Positions 46,886 through 56,639 of a stretch of DNA of 64,000 nt are shown in pieces. Below the pieces are notes generated by a model. The model saw only the letters and a list, made by a program, of their open reading frames with translations. It was not told where the DNA came from and did not search any database. Source of the DNA: Komagataeibacter diospyri (GTDB taxonomy: Bacteria; Pseudomonadota; Alphaproteobacteria; Acetobacterales; Acetobacteraceae); the NCBI RefSeq assembly GCF_006538165.1, contig NZ_BDLU01000054.1:1-64000 (forward strand), read 5' to 3'. The position numbers were made by a program, and so were the translations under genes. The first letter of the stretch is position 1. Every line of letters starts with the position of its first letter.

Positions 46886-49507
46886 ATGCTAGACAGGGGC
46901 CTCGACACAGAACGGCCCCTTTCTTTCCTTATTGGATACCGGATGACGCTTGCTGACGGATCAGGCCGCGATGGCCGGATTGATGGACCCACACGCCCCG
47001 ATGCCGGCGGCCCGCGCCGCCCACGTTACCGTATGGTGCGCTGGCTTGCAGGCACCACGCTTGCCGTCCTGCTGCTTGGTGGCGGTGGGGCGGCCCTTCT
47101 GGCATGGGGGGAATATGAACGTCTGAGCGAGGGCCTGCCCACGGTTGACGGCCTGCGCACCTACCAGCCCCCGGTCATGAGCCGCCTGTATTCGGGCGAT
47201 GATCAGGTCATGGCGGAACTGGCGGCGGAACGGCGTATATTCGTGCCCTACAGCGCCATACCCGAACGCGTACGCGATGCCTTCCTTGCGGCGGAAGACC
47301 AGAAATTCTTCACCCATGGCGGTGTCGATCCGATGGCCATCCTGCGCGCGGGCCTGACCGACATGATGATGCACGGGACGAAGCACCGTCCCATCGGGGC
47401 ATCCACCATCACGCAGCAGGTCGCACGCATCATGCTGCTGGGGTCGAATGCGGTCTCCATCGATCGCAAGATCAAGGAAGCACTGCTGGCCATGCGGCTG
47501 GAGCAGACGCTTAGCAAGGAACAGATCCTTGAGATCTATCTGAACGAAATCTATCTTGGCGAAGGGGCTTACGGTATCGGGGCCGCCGCCCAGACCTATT
47601 TCAACAAGCCGTTGGACCAGCTGGACAATGCCGAGGCCGCCTTCCTTGGCGCGCTGCCCAAATCGCCCACCAACTACAACCCCCACCGTTTCGTACAGGC
47701 GGCGACCAACCGGCGCAACTGGGTGCTGGACCGCATGGCGGACCTGAAGGTCATAACGCCGGAAGAAGCGCGCGCGGCCCAGCAGGAGCCGCTGGTGCCC
47801 GCCAACTTCACCCGCCCCGGCCCCGTTCCCGGTTCCGAATGGTTTGCCGAGGAGGTGCGTCGTGAACTGATCGAACGCTACGGCATCGGCACCACCATGG
47901 AAGGTGGGCTGTCGGTCCATACCTCGCTTGATTCCCATCTGCAGCAGGTGGCCACCACCGCGCTGCGCGACGGGCTGCTGCGCTATGACCGCGCGCATGG
48001 CGGCTGGCGCGGCGCGTTCACGCATATCGATGCAGCCGACGCAGGCGGGGACTGGGCCAATGTGCTGGCCCATGTCACGGCACCTGCCGCCATGCTGGAA
48101 CAGTGGCGGGTCGCGGTCGTGCTGTCGCCCGCCACCGGGCGCGTGGGCTGGCTGGAAGGACGTGATCCCGTCATTCCCCATACCGGTGAACTGCTGGCGC
48201 GCGACCGGACATGGATGCGCACCGGCAAGGGATTGCAGGTGGGTGACGTGATCCTGATCGAACCACAGGCCGATGGCGGCGGCGTTGCCGTGCGGCAGGT
48301 GCCGCGCGTGGAAGGGGCGCTGGCCACGGTGGATGTGCATACCGGGCGCGTCATGGCCATGGTGGGCGGCTGGTCGTTCAGGGAATCGCAGTTCAACCGC
48401 GCAACGCAGGCGGCGCGGCAGCCGGGATCGTCGTTCAAGCCCTTCGTCTATCTGGCGGCGATGGAGCAGGGGATTTCCCCTTCGCAGAAATTCGATGATT
48501 CCCCCGTCAGCTATGGCGAATGGCATCCCAACAATTATGAAAAGGATTTCTGGGGGCCGACCACGCTGCATGACGCGCTGCGGGAATCGCGCAACCTTGT
48601 TACCATCCGCCTTGCCGCCCAGATCGGCATGAAGCCGGTGGCGGACCTTGCCCAGAAACTTGGCCTTGTCCATTCCATGCCGCTGGTGTTGCCTGCGGCG
48701 CTGGGTGCGGTGGAAACCACCGTCATGCGCGAAGCCGCCGCCTATGCCACCATCGCCAATGGCGGCAGGCTGGTCACGCCTACCCTGATTGACGATATCA
48801 AGGACCGCAACGGCAACGTCGTATGGCGCCCCGATGGCATGACGTGGAAGGCTGGCAGCATGGCCGCCGATGGCCCGCAGATGGAGGATACCCGCCCACA
48901 GGTGGTATCGGCCACATCCGCCAGCCAGATCGTGGCGATGATGCAGGATGTGGTGCGCCGCGGCACCGGCGTGCGCGCGGGGGCGGGCATTGAGCGGCCC
49001 ATCGCGGGCAAGACCGGCACCAGCCAGGACTTCAATGACGCATGGTTCGCGGGCTTTTCCCCCGATCTGGTGACGGTGGTGTGGATCGGGTTCGACACCC
49101 CGCAGTCGCTGGGCAGGAACGAGACCGGGGGCGTGATCGCCGGCCCGATCTGGAACCAGGTGATGAAGGCGGCGCTCGCTACCCGCCCGCGCCTTGATTT
49201 CCGCGTGCCCGATGGGGTGCAGCTGGCCCGTTACGATACAGGGATGGGCATGGCGATTGACGCCTTCAAGCCCGGACAGGTGCCGGGCGTCAGTGTTGAT
49301 CTTGGCGCGGGTTCGGGCATGGCGCTGACAGCAGCGGATACCGGTGCTGAAAACATGCCTGATTCCGAAACCGACATGGCCACCATGCCCGGTAATCCGG
49401 CAGTGGCGGGGGATGGCAGCACATCCGCAGGTCATCCCGTGGCGCCGTCCGGTCCCGCCGCATCGCAGCCTTCCGGGGGTGACATTGGCATGGGCGGCCT
49501 GTATTGA
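46886..49507 (+). CDS. Class A penicillin-binding protein 1A
   Basis: 873 codons; start could be residue 20. After a short cytoplasmic tail and a membrane helix (WLAGTTLAVLLLGGGGAALL), the GT51 glycosyltransferase carries AFLAAEDQKFFTHGGVDP and GASTITQQVAR. The transpeptidase has QPGSSFKPFVY (S-x-x-K), SRN in ESRNLVT, and KTGTSQDFNDAW (KTG). An OB-like insert lies between the two domains. A Pro/Ser/Gly-rich C-tail of about 70 residues follows the last domain. It builds peptidoglycan; mrcA/ponA-type by length. Confidence 0.93.
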   Translation: MLDRGLDTERPLSFLIGYRMTLADGSGRDGRIDGPTRPDAGGPRRPRYRMVRWLAGTTLAVLLLGGGGAALLAWGEYERLSEGLPTVDGLRTYQPPVMSRLYSGDDQVMAELAAERRIFVPYSAIPERVRDAFLAAEDQKFFTHGGVDPMAILRAGLTDMMMHGTKHRPIGASTITQQVARIMLLGSNAVSIDRKIKEALLAMRLEQTLSKEQILEIYLNEIYLGEGAYGIGAAAQTYFNKPLDQLDNAEAAFLGALPKSPTNYNPHRFVQAATNRRNWVLDRMADLKVITPEEARAAQQEPLVPANFTRPGPVPGSEWFAEEVRRELIERYGIGTTMEGGLSVHTSLDSHLQQVATTALRDGLLRYDRAHGGWRGAFTHIDAADAGGDWANVLAHVTAPAAMLEQWRVAVVLSPATGRVGWLEGRDPVIPHTGELLARDRTWMRTGKGLQVGDVILIEPQADGGGVAVRQVPRVEGALATVDVHTGRVMAMVGGWSFRESQFNRATQAARQPGSSFKPFVYLAAMEQGISPSQKFDDSPVSYGEWHPNNYEKDFWGPTTLHDALRESRNLVTIRLAAQIGMKPVADLAQKLGLVHSMPLVLPAALGAVETTVMREAAAYATIANGGRLVTPTLIDDIKDRNGNVVWRPDGMTWKAGSMAADGPQMEDTRPQVVSATSASQIVAMMQDVVRRGTGVRAGAGIERPIAGKTGTSQDFNDAWFAGFSPDLVTVVWIGFDTPQSLGRNETGGVIAGPIWNQVMKAALATRPRLDFRVPDGVQLARYDTGMGMAIDAFKPGQVPGVSVDLGAGSGMALTAADTGAENMPDSETDMATMPGNPAVAGDGSTSAGHPVAPSGPAASQPSGGDIGMGGLY

Positions 49508-49572
49508 CGCCCGTTATGCCGGGTGCCCGCGTGCATGCCCGCATTGTTTACCGTTGAGCGAGGAGCAAGCCC

Positions 49573-50704
49573 ATGTCTGCCGAGACAGAGGCCCTGAACG
49601 ACCAGATCAAGCAGTCGGTGGCACTGCTGAGGAGGCATCTTTGACTGGGATGTCGCAATCGACCGCCTGGCGGAGCTGAACAACCGGGCCGAAGACCCCG
49701 AGTTGTGGAATGATTCCGAAGCCGCCCAGAAGCTCATGCGCGAGCGTACGCTGCTGGCCAACCAGATCGAGGGCGTGCAGAAGCTTGAAGCTGATGTGAA
49801 CGATACGATCGAACTGGCGGAACTGGCGGAAATGGAAGGCGATTCGGCTGTCGTGGCCGAAGCGCTGGCCAGCCTGCGCGCCCTTGCGGAAGAAGCCAAG
49901 CGGCGAGAGACGGAAAGCCTGCTTTCGGGGGAGGCGGACAGCAATGACTGCTACCTTGAAGTCAACGCCGGCGCAGGCGGGACGGAAGCGCAGGACTGGG
50001 CCGAAATGCTGCTGCGCATGTACACCCGCTGGGCTGAACAGCATGGTTACAAGGTGACCATGATGGAAAGCTCGGAAGGCGAACAGGCCGGGATCAAGTC
50101 CGCCACCATCCAGGTCAGCGGTCCGAATGCCTATGGCTGGCTGAAGACCGAGGCGGGGGTGCATCGCCTTGTCCGTATCTCGCCGTTTGATGCGGCGGCA
50201 CGGCGGCAGACGTCGTTTGCATCCGTGTGGGTCTATCCGGTGGTCGATGATTCGATCGAGATCGAGATCAACGAAGCCGACCTGCGCGTGGATACGTTCC
50301 GTGCATCGGGTGCGGGCGGCCAGCACGTCAACAAGACGGAATCGGCCATCCGCATCACCCACATCCCCACCGGGATCGTGGTGGCCTGCCAGACCGACCG
50401 TTCCCAGCACCGCAACCGCGCCACGGCCATGACCATGCTGAAGGCGCGCATGTACGAGCAGGAACTGCAGAAACGCGAAGCTGCCGCCGCCCAGACCGAG
50501 GCGAACAAGACCGATATTGGCTGGGGGCACCAGATCCGTTCCTACGTGCTGGCTCCGTACCAGCTGGTGAAGGACCTGCGTACCAACGTGGAAAAAACCA
50601 ATCCGGACGCCATTCTGGATGGTGATCTTGATGACTTCATGGCCGCCGCCCTTGCCGCCCGCGTGGGGGCGACCCGGTCGGAAGCCAGCGCGCAGGCGCA
50701 GTAA
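49573..50704 (+). CDS. prfB: Peptide chain release factor 2 (programmed +1 frameshift)
   Basis: Recognises UAA/UGA. A 23-codon first frame ([15 protein letters not shown]) meets an in-frame TGA at 49642-49644 in the canonical slip context AGGAGG-CAT-CTT-TGA-C: an internal Shine-Dalgarno sits six bases before CTT TGA. Shifting +1 continues as [18 protein letters not shown]. The product has SPF ([15 protein letters not shown]) and the catalytic GGQ ([14 protein letters not shown]). About 376 residues in total. The frameshift is a known autoregulatory device, not a sequencing fault. Confidence 0.97.
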
Positions 50705-50730
50705 CCCGGTACGGCCCGCTTATGAACAGG

Positions 50731-50758
50731 CCCCACGACTTTCGGTCGTGGGGTTTTT
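50731..50758 (+). terminator. prfB terminator
   Basis: CCCCACGA-CTTTCGG-TCGTGGGG followed by TTTTT, a standard intrinsic terminator 27 bp after the stop. Confidence 0.92.
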
Positions 50759-50922
50759 CATGCTTGGGTGGGAACCATTGTTCCACAACAGGAAATTTGT
50801 TCCGCACCTGTTGCATATCGTGCTTGACACATACGTCCCGACCACGCCCAATCATGGTCTGGCAATTAATGGCGCGCAGGCCCGGCAAGGGCGCTGGCTG
50901 GTGGCGTCTGGACGGGAATGGC

Positions 50923-51273
50923 ATGTGGTCTGACGAAGTCATGGGATTGGATTATGCGGCCAGGCAGCGACGGCGTACGCCGTACGTGCGCGTGGTGGGT
51001 GTCATCATTGCGGTCCATGTCGTTGTCCTGTCGATGCTGGCCTATGGGTTGCGGCCCAAGGCCAAACCCATGTTTCCCGAACCCTATCGCCCGTTGCCGC
51101 CGGTGACGCTGCGGATCATTCCCGAACCGATGCCGCCCGCACCACCCGCGCCCCCGCCTGTGCGCCCGGTCATGGTCCAGCCGGTGGTTCCCGTCATTCC
51201 CGCACCCGTCATCGGGCGTGACCGACGGGTCCACATGCCGGAAATTGTTCCGAAATCGATACAGGTGGATTGA
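50923..51273 (+). CDS. TonB-like protein lacking the usual C-terminal domain
   Basis: 116 codons, start at ATG 50923 or 50941. Cytoplasmic tail RRRTPYVRV, one membrane helix (VVGVIIAVHVVVLSMLAYGL), then a proline-rich periplasmic segment (PMPPAPPAPPPVRPVMVQ). It ends after PEIVPKSIQVD, with no TonB CTD (the receptor-contacting fold). Only 88 bp separate it from exbB, too short for a hidden CTD. A TTGACA hexamer (50823) could be its -35. It looks like a TonB N-terminal half coupled to the ExbB that follows. Confidence 0.6.
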   Translation: MWSDEVMGLDYAARQRRRTPYVRVVGVIIAVHVVVLSMLAYGLRPKAKPMFPEPYRPLPPVTLRIIPEPMPPAPPAPPPVRPVMVQPVVPVIPAPVIGRDRRVHMPEIVPKSIQVD

Positions 51274-51361
51274 TTTTCATCTCCCGGACTGGTCAGATAA
51301 CAGTCATGAAATGTGTTGCAGGCCAGACCCATGGCCCTATTCGTCAGAGGATTTCAGGTAA

Positions 51362-52132
51362 ATGACCCGACAGCATCGTAATCAAGTCATCGCGGCCGCG
51401 CTGCTGACTGCATTGCCCGCCCTTGCCTACGCCACCCCTGCGGCGGCTGCCGATTCCAACCCGTATGGCCTGGGCGCGCTGTGGTCGAATGGTGACTTCA
51501 TTGCCCGTACCGTGCTGATCATCATGGTCGTGATGTCTGTCGGGACATGGTACATCATGATCACCAAGTTCCTTGAGCAGGCGCGCATCCTGAAGGACGC
51601 CAAGGAAGTGAAGGCGAAATTCTGGCCTGCCCATGATATCAAGGAAGGCGCGGCACTGCTCGATACCGCATCGCCCTTCCGCTACATTGCCGATACCGGC
51701 ATCAAGGCCGCCGAACACCACGAAGGCACGATGCAGGAAACCATCGATCTGCATTCCTGGACCACCATGTCCATCCAGCGTTCGGTGGATTTCATCCAGA
51801 ACCGTCTGCAGGGTGGCCTGGCCTTCCTCGGCACCGTGGGTTCGACCTCGCCGTTCGTGGGTCTGTTCGGGACCGTCTGGGGTATCTATCACGCGCTGAC
51901 GGCCATCGGCATTGCAGGTCAGGCATCGATCGACAAGGTTGCCGGTCCGGTTGGTGAATCGCTTATCATGACAGCCATCGGCCTGGGCACCGCCGTGCCT
52001 GCGGTTCTGGGCTACAACATGCTGGTCCGCCGCAACAAGGGCGCGCTGGATGAGGTCCGCAACTTCGCTGCTGACGTGCAGTCGATCCTGATGGGCGGCT
52101 ATCGCCATGAAACGCACGACGTCGCTGAATAA
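51362..52132 (+). CDS. ExbB/TolQ-type proton-channel protein
   Basis: 256 codons, an N-terminal signal-like segment (residues about 9-30) then three membrane helices. MotA/TolQ/ExbB core: LQGGLAFLGTVGSTSPFVGLFGTVWGIYHALTAIG and VGESLIMTAIGLGTAVPAVLGYNMLVRRNK. It is named exbB-like because it follows a TonB-like gene. It needs an ExbD/TolR partner, which is not encoded next to it. ATG has AGAGGA upstream. Such channels power TonB, TolA or related complexes using the proton gradient. Confidence 0.9.
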   Translation: MTRQHRNQVIAAALLTALPALAYATPAAAADSNPYGLGALWSNGDFIARTVLIIMVVMSVGTWYIMITKFLEQARILKDAKEVKAKFWPAHDIKEGAALLDTASPFRYIADTGIKAAEHHEGTMQETIDLHSWTTMSIQRSVDFIQNRLQGGLAFLGTVGSTSPFVGLFGTVWGIYHALTAIGIAGQASIDKVAGPVGESLIMTAIGLGTAVPAVLGYNMLVRRNKGALDEVRNFAADVQSILMGGYRHETHDVAE

Positions 52133-52169
52133 GCCCGCTACCCGCGCATGATCTGATTTCACGTCGTGA

Positions 52170-52201
52170 CACGGCAGGCGCATTTCATGCGGCCTGCCGT
52201 G
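52170..52201 (+). terminator. Hairpin between exbB-like and TPR genes
   Basis: Ten-bp arms CACGGCAGGC / GCCTGCCGTG around a 12-base loop with an inner GCAT/ATGC. No T run follows, so it may only reduce read-through. Confidence 0.5.
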
Positions 52202-52303
52202 CCGCCATCGGTCAGGGGCGGATTGAATGATGGGCCGCGTGGGTCCATCGTGATGCCCTGGCCGATCAATCGGGCCATGACCCGTTCATGGAAGGACATC
52301 CAG

Positions 52304-53563
52304 TTGAAAAACATCACATCCAAATCGCTGTTCCAGCTGCGCGGGCGCCTGCTGGCCGGGGTCATGATGGCGCTGCCGGTGGCGGGCGTACTGCCCGTCC
52401 ATGCCGCCAGTGCGGCGGACCAGCTGGGGGAAAAGGTCGGCACGGCGCTGCAGAAGGCCCAGACCGACCTTGCCGCCAAGAAATACCCGCAGGCCATGGC
52501 CGATGTGGACGCGGCGGATGCCGTGACGGGCAAGTCCGATTACGAATCCTACACCATCGCGCAGATGCGTGCCGCCGTGGCCGCCCAGTCGGGTAATGTG
52601 TCCGCCGCGATTTCGGCCTATGACACACTGATCGCATCCCCGCGCACACCGGCCGCGACCAGGGAACAGATGGCGCTGGCCGAAGGCAGCATGGCCTTCA
52701 CCGCCAAGGATTATCCTACGGCGATCACGGTCACGGAAAAATACATCAAGGCGGGTGGCAAGAACCCGCAGATGCTGACGATCCTGATCCAGGCGTATTA
52801 TCTGCAGCATGATTACGCCAATGCCGCCCGCGTGCAGCAGGCGCAGATCGACGCCACCATCAAGTCGGGCGGCAAGCCTACGGAAAACCAGCTTCAGCTT
52901 CTGGCCGCCTGTCAGGCGCAGCTGAAGGACAATGCGGCGCTGACAAAAACCTATGTGCTGCTGGCCACCTATTACCCCAAGCCGGATTACTGGGCGCAGG
53001 TGGTGCATTCGGTCCTGAGCAACCCGAACATGGCCCCGGGCCTGCGTCTGGATATCGACCGGGTGCGTCTGGAATCCGGTCTGGTCAAGACCCCGGCCGA
53101 ATATATGGACATTACCGAACTGGCCATGCAGGCGGGGCTGCCGCAGCTTGCGCTTGATGTCATCAACCAGGGTTACAGCACCGGCGTGCTGGGCCATGAC
53201 GCCAGCGCCCCGCGTGAGGAAAAGCTGAAGGCGCTGGTGACGCAGAGCGTCACTGACCGCAAGGCCGGGCTGGATACGGCGGCAGCACAGGCCACCACCG
53301 GCAACGCCATGCTCACGGCAGGCTACAACTACGTGCTGTTCGGCCAGGGCGACAAGGGCATTGCCCTTATGAAGCAGGGCATTGCCAGGGGACCGTCGGA
53401 CGTGAACATCGCGCGCCTGCACCTTGGCCTGGCGCAGGCCGCAGCAGGGCAGAAAGATGCCGCCATCGCCACCCTCAACAGCGTGGAAGGCACCAATGGC
53501 GCACGTGACATTGCCCAGTTCTGGGTGCTGAAGCTGAATTCAGCTGCCGCCGCCGCGCACTGA
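52304..53563 (+). CDS. Exported TPR-type protein of unknown function
   Basis: 419 codons from a TTG with GGA 7 bases upstream; an ATG start at 52277 would add a poorly fitting N-terminus. Signal peptide MKNITSKSLFQLRGRLLAG to about VHAAS, then helical repeats of the TPR/Sel1 kind (ALQKAQTDLAAKKYPQAMADVDAAD, QALAEGSMAFTAKDYPTAITV and others). No catalytic motif. It follows exbB with only a hairpin between, so it may be part of the same complex. Such proteins scaffold envelope assemblies. Confidence 0.65.
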   Translation: MKNITSKSLFQLRGRLLAGVMMALPVAGVLPVHAASAADQLGEKVGTALQKAQTDLAAKKYPQAMADVDAADAVTGKSDYESYTIAQMRAAVAAQSGNVSAAISAYDTLIASPRTPAATREQMALAEGSMAFTAKDYPTAITVTEKYIKAGGKNPQMLTILIQAYYLQHDYANAARVQQAQIDATIKSGGKPTENQLQLLAACQAQLKDNAALTKTYVLLATYYPKPDYWAQVVHSVLSNPNMAPGLRLDIDRVRLESGLVKTPAEYMDITELAMQAGLPQLALDVINQGYSTGVLGHDASAPREEKLKALVTQSVTDRKAGLDTAAAQATTGNAMLTAGYNYVLFGQGDKGIALMKQGIARGPSDVNIARLHLGLAQAAAGQKDAAIATLNSVEGTNGARDIAQFWVLKLNSAAAAAH

Positions 53564-53588
53564 CCTTATCCGGCAGGTCGGGTGTCAT

Positions 53589-53624
53589 ACGGGGTGCCGG
53601 ATTCGTCCGGTGCCCCGTTTTTGT
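53589..53624 (+). terminator. Terminator after the TPR gene
   Basis: ACGGGG-T-GCCGG and CCGG-T-GCCCCGT form an interrupted stem, followed by TTTTTG. Confidence 0.8.
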
Positions 53625-53756
53625 TTCGTATCCGGTCATGACTGACATTTTATGATATGAACGATGGTCTTATCCCGGCCCGGTGCGTTGGATATGCTGG
53701 AGGCCGTCGCATGAATGGCATCATGACTGTCCCTGAACCGAAACATGGCCGAGAGA

Positions 53757-54530
53757 ATGACACAGATACCTGCCACTGATGATCTGCCCGCCCGTATCCT
53801 CGTGGTGGAAGATGACCCTGGCATGCGCACCCTGATCGTCCGCGCCCTGCAGGGCGATGGCTACCGCGTGCGCGGTGTGCAGGATGGCCCTGAAATGTGG
53901 GACGCGCTGCGTGCGCAGGCGGCTGACCTGATTATTCTGGATGTCATGCTGCCGGGCACCAACGGACTGGACCTGTGTCGTGGCCTGCGCGCACAGGCTG
54001 ATCCGGTGGCGCCGGGCGAGGCGCCGTTGACGGAAGTGCCGGTCATTATCGTATCCGCCCGCGGCGAGGAACTGGACCGTGTGCAGGGGCTGGAACTGGG
54101 TGCGGACGACTATGTGCCTAAGCCCTTTGGCCAGAAGGAACTGCTTGCCCGCGTGCGCGCGGTGCTGCGGCGTCGGGGCGGTGGGGTCACGACCCCGAGC
54201 GCTGGTCGCCAGCGCAAGGAAACCGTGCGTTTTGCCGGCTGGACGCTGGACCTTCGCCGCCGTGAACTGACGGACCCGTCCGGTGCGGCGGTCGAGATTT
54301 CGGGGGCGGAGCATGACCTGCTGACCAGCTTCCTTGACAACCCGCAGCGTGTCATTGGCCGCGACCGCCTGCTGGAACTGTCGCGCACGCGGCTGGGTGA
54401 TGTGTCGGACCGTAGCGTGGATGTGCTGGTCAGCCGCCTGCGGCGCAAGCTGGGACCGGATTCGGACGGGTTGATCCGCACTGTACGCGGCATGGGTTAC
54501 ATCTTTACGTCGGAAGTGGAGCGGGTCTGA
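53757..54530 (+). CDS. OmpR-family response regulator
   Basis: 257 codons from MTQIPATDD. Receiver domain ILVVEDDPGMRTLI, phospho-acceptor Asp in LIILDVMLPGTNG, and VPKPFG with the switch Lys. C-terminal winged-helix effector domain: VRFAGWTLDLRRRELT, EISGAEHDLLTSFL, then SVDVLVSRLRRKLG and LIRTVRGMGYIF. Paired with the histidine kinase 13 bp downstream. Targets unknown. Confidence 0.9.
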   Translation: MTQIPATDDLPARILVVEDDPGMRTLIVRALQGDGYRVRGVQDGPEMWDALRAQAADLIILDVMLPGTNGLDLCRGLRAQADPVAPGEAPLTEVPVIIVSARGEELDRVQGLELGADDYVPKPFGQKELLARVRAVLRRRGGGVTTPSAGRQRKETVRFAGWTLDLRRRELTDPSGAAVEISGAEHDLLTSFLDNPQRVIGRDRLLELSRTRLGDVSDRSVDVLVSRLRRKLGPDSDGLIRTVRGMGYIFTSEVERV

Positions 54531-54543
54531 CGGGAACGGGGGA

Positions 54544-55926
54544 GTGAGTACGATCCGGACCGTACAGCCCCCGCGAGAGCAGGAGCCAGCGCCCCGGCGG
54601 ATCACGCTGTGGCCACGTGGGCTGGTGGGGCGCGTCATGTTCGTGCTGCTGGCTGCGGTCGCACTCGTCTTTGTCGGCAGTTCCGTTTTTTATGAAGAAG
54701 CCGAGACCTACACCATAGACGATGCCCAGTTGGAACAGGTGGGCGAGCGGCTGGTGATCGACGCCCGCGTGCTGGCCGCGACACCCACGTCGCAGCGCAT
54801 GGTGCTGGCGGCCATGCTGTCCACCAATGACCTGACGGTAGACTGGCGCACCCCGGCACAGATGGGGGTGATGAAGGTGGAACCCCCCTCACTGCGCAAG
54901 CTGCATGACCGTATGGCGGGATCACTGACGGCACTGCGGGGGGACGCACTGAACCTGTCGGGCACGATCGCGGCGACGGAGGACGTGCGCGGCACGCTGC
55001 GCCTGCCCGATGGCAGTTACATGGGCTTCCTTGCCCCCGCCATCCTGCAGCCCCATCACATGCGGCGGGGCATTGTTTCGGCGGCGATCCTGGCGGGGGC
55101 GGTGCTGCTGGCGGCGGGCATGCTGGTGCGTGCGCTGAGCATGCCGCTGCGCGCCCTGGCGGATGTGGCCGATACGGTTGGGTCGGGCCGGTGGGTACCG
55201 CTGGAAAACAAAGGCCCGCGGGAAGTCCGATACCTTGCCCGCGCCATTAACGAGATGCAGGAACGCATCGACCGCCTGATCGCCGACCGGACCGAGGCGC
55301 TGGCTGCCGTGTCCCATGACCTGCGCACGCCGCTGGCCCGCCTGCGGCTGAGGGCGGGATTTCTGGATGACGCGAACGCGCAGAAGGAAATCGAGGCCGA
55401 TGTCACGGAAATGGAGGCGATGATTGCCGGCGTGCTGGCCTACCTGTCGGGGGAAAAGGACCCCGAACCCGCGCGGTCGGTCAATGTGGCCTCGATCCTT
55501 GCAACGCGGGTGGATGATGACGCCGACCAGGGCCGCGATGTGACCTATGACGGACCGGATCAGGCGCAGGCCGTGGTGCGCCCGCTGGCGCTCAAGCGCG
55601 TGCTGGGCAACCTGATCGACAATGCGGTGAATTACGGTGGCAACGCCCATGTCAGCCTGACGGTGGGGCCTGAAGTCCTGTGCATACGGGTGGAAGACGA
55701 TGGCCCCGGCCTGCCCGAGGCCGAGATCGGACGCGTGACGACACCCTTCTACCGGGTGGAAGGGTCGCGTTCGCGCAGCACGGGGGGGCTGGGTCTGGGG
55801 CTTGCGATTGTCAGCCGGGAGGTGGAGCGCGATGGCGGCCGTTTCCACCTGTCCAACCGGGCGCATGGCGGCCTGTGCGCGGAAATTGTCCTGCCACGCA
55901 ATGCTGTGATACGTCCGGCCGGTTAA
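54544..55926 (+). CDS. Sensor histidine kinase
   Basis: 460 codons from GTG, with GGGGGA upstream. Two membrane helices (about 27-48 and 175-198) bracket a short periplasmic sensor domain. A HAMP segment follows, then the H-box AAVSHDLRTPLARLRL with the phosphorylated His, N-box VLGNLIDNAVNYG, G-boxes VEDDGPGLP and STGGLGLGLAIV. Cognate to the OmpR-type regulator just upstream; the pair resembles EnvZ/OmpR types, but the stimulus is unknown. Confidence 0.9.
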   Translation: MSTIRTVQPPREQEPAPRRITLWPRGLVGRVMFVLLAAVALVFVGSSVFYEEAETYTIDDAQLEQVGERLVIDARVLAATPTSQRMVLAAMLSTNDLTVDWRTPAQMGVMKVEPPSLRKLHDRMAGSLTALRGDALNLSGTIAATEDVRGTLRLPDGSYMGFLAPAILQPHHMRRGIVSAAILAGAVLLAAGMLVRALSMPLRALADVADTVGSGRWVPLENKGPREVRYLARAINEMQERIDRLIADRTEALAAVSHDLRTPLARLRLRAGFLDDANAQKEIEADVTEMEAMIAGVLAYLSGEKDPEPARSVNVASILATRVDDDADQGRDVTYDGPDQAQAVVRPLALKRVLGNLIDNAVNYGGNAHVSLTVGPEVLCIRVEDDGPGLPEAEIGRVTTPFYRVEGSRSRSTGGLGLGLAIVSREVERDGGRFHLSNRAHGGLCAEIVLPRNAVIRPAG

Positions 55927-56042
55927 AAGCGGGTCAGGTTTCCCTGCGTGGGGTTGGATTTACACGCGGGTCGATCATATAACAGGACTTGGGAAGTACG
56001 TTTGCATGTCCCGCTTTCCCGTCATGTCTGGAAGACCGAGCA

Positions 56043-56606
56043 ATGTTCATCGAAACAGAAGATACCCCAAATCCCGCAACGCTGAAGTTCCTGCCGGGGC
56101 GCGAGATCATGGCCAATGGGGCCACGGCTGATTTCATCAGCCCCGATTCCGTGGCCGGGCGTTCGCGCCTTGCGGAACTTCTGTTTGATCTGGACGGTGT
56201 GGCGCGCGTCTTTTTCGGCAATGACTTCGTGGCCGTGACCCGCAGTGACACGACGCAGTGGGACGACCTGCGCCCGCAGGTGCTGGCCGTACTGGCGGAT
56301 TACCTGGCGACGGAACAGCCCGTGGTCGAAAGCGATGCGCAGGTGGTCGAAGACCTGATCGCGCCGGGGGATGAGGAAATCGTGCAGCAGATCAAGGAAC
56401 TGCTGGATACCCGCGTGCGCCCCGCCGTTGCGGGTGATGGCGGGGACATTGTATTCCGGGGCTATCGTGACGGTGTGGTGCGGCTGACCATGCAGGGTGC
56501 GTGTTCGGGTTGCCCGTCATCGCGCGCGACGCTCAAGCACGGGGTGGAGAACATGCTGCGCCATTATGTGCCGGAAGTGGTATCGGTAGAGCAGGTAGAG
56601 GCCTGA
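56043..56606 (+). CDS. Nfu-type iron-sulfur scaffold
   Basis: 187 codons from MFIETEDTPNPATLKFLPG, which is the Nfu_N domain signature. A C-terminal NifU-like domain (about residues 110-187) holds the cluster-binding CSGCPSS in RLTMQGACSGCPSSRATLKHG. Delivers Fe-S clusters to targets such as aconitase or succinate dehydrogenase, both encoded in this window. An upstream in-frame start at 55989 would add 18 residues with no support. Confidence 0.92.
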   Translation: MFIETEDTPNPATLKFLPGREIMANGATADFISPDSVAGRSRLAELLFDLDGVARVFFGNDFVAVTRSDTTQWDDLRPQVLAVLADYLATEQPVVESDAQVVEDLIAPGDEEIVQQIKELLDTRVRPAVAGDGGDIVFRGYRDGVVRLTMQGACSGCPSSRATLKHGVENMLRHYVPEVVSVEQVEA

Positions 56607-56639
56607 TCGGCAGGCCTGCGGGTAGTCTGGGAATGTTTC

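Noticed and set aside
46961-49435. 824-codon minus-strand frame opposite PBP1A
   Set aside because: Shadow frame; composition rich in His/Gly/Arg as expected of reverse reading of GC-rich codons.
49640-49646. prfB in-frame stop as a sequencing error
   Set aside because: The exact +1 frameshift context is present, so it is a regulated site.
51274-52303. Missing ExbD or TonB CTD hidden in the gaps
   Set aside because: Gaps of 88 and 171 bp are too short and no matching translation was seen.
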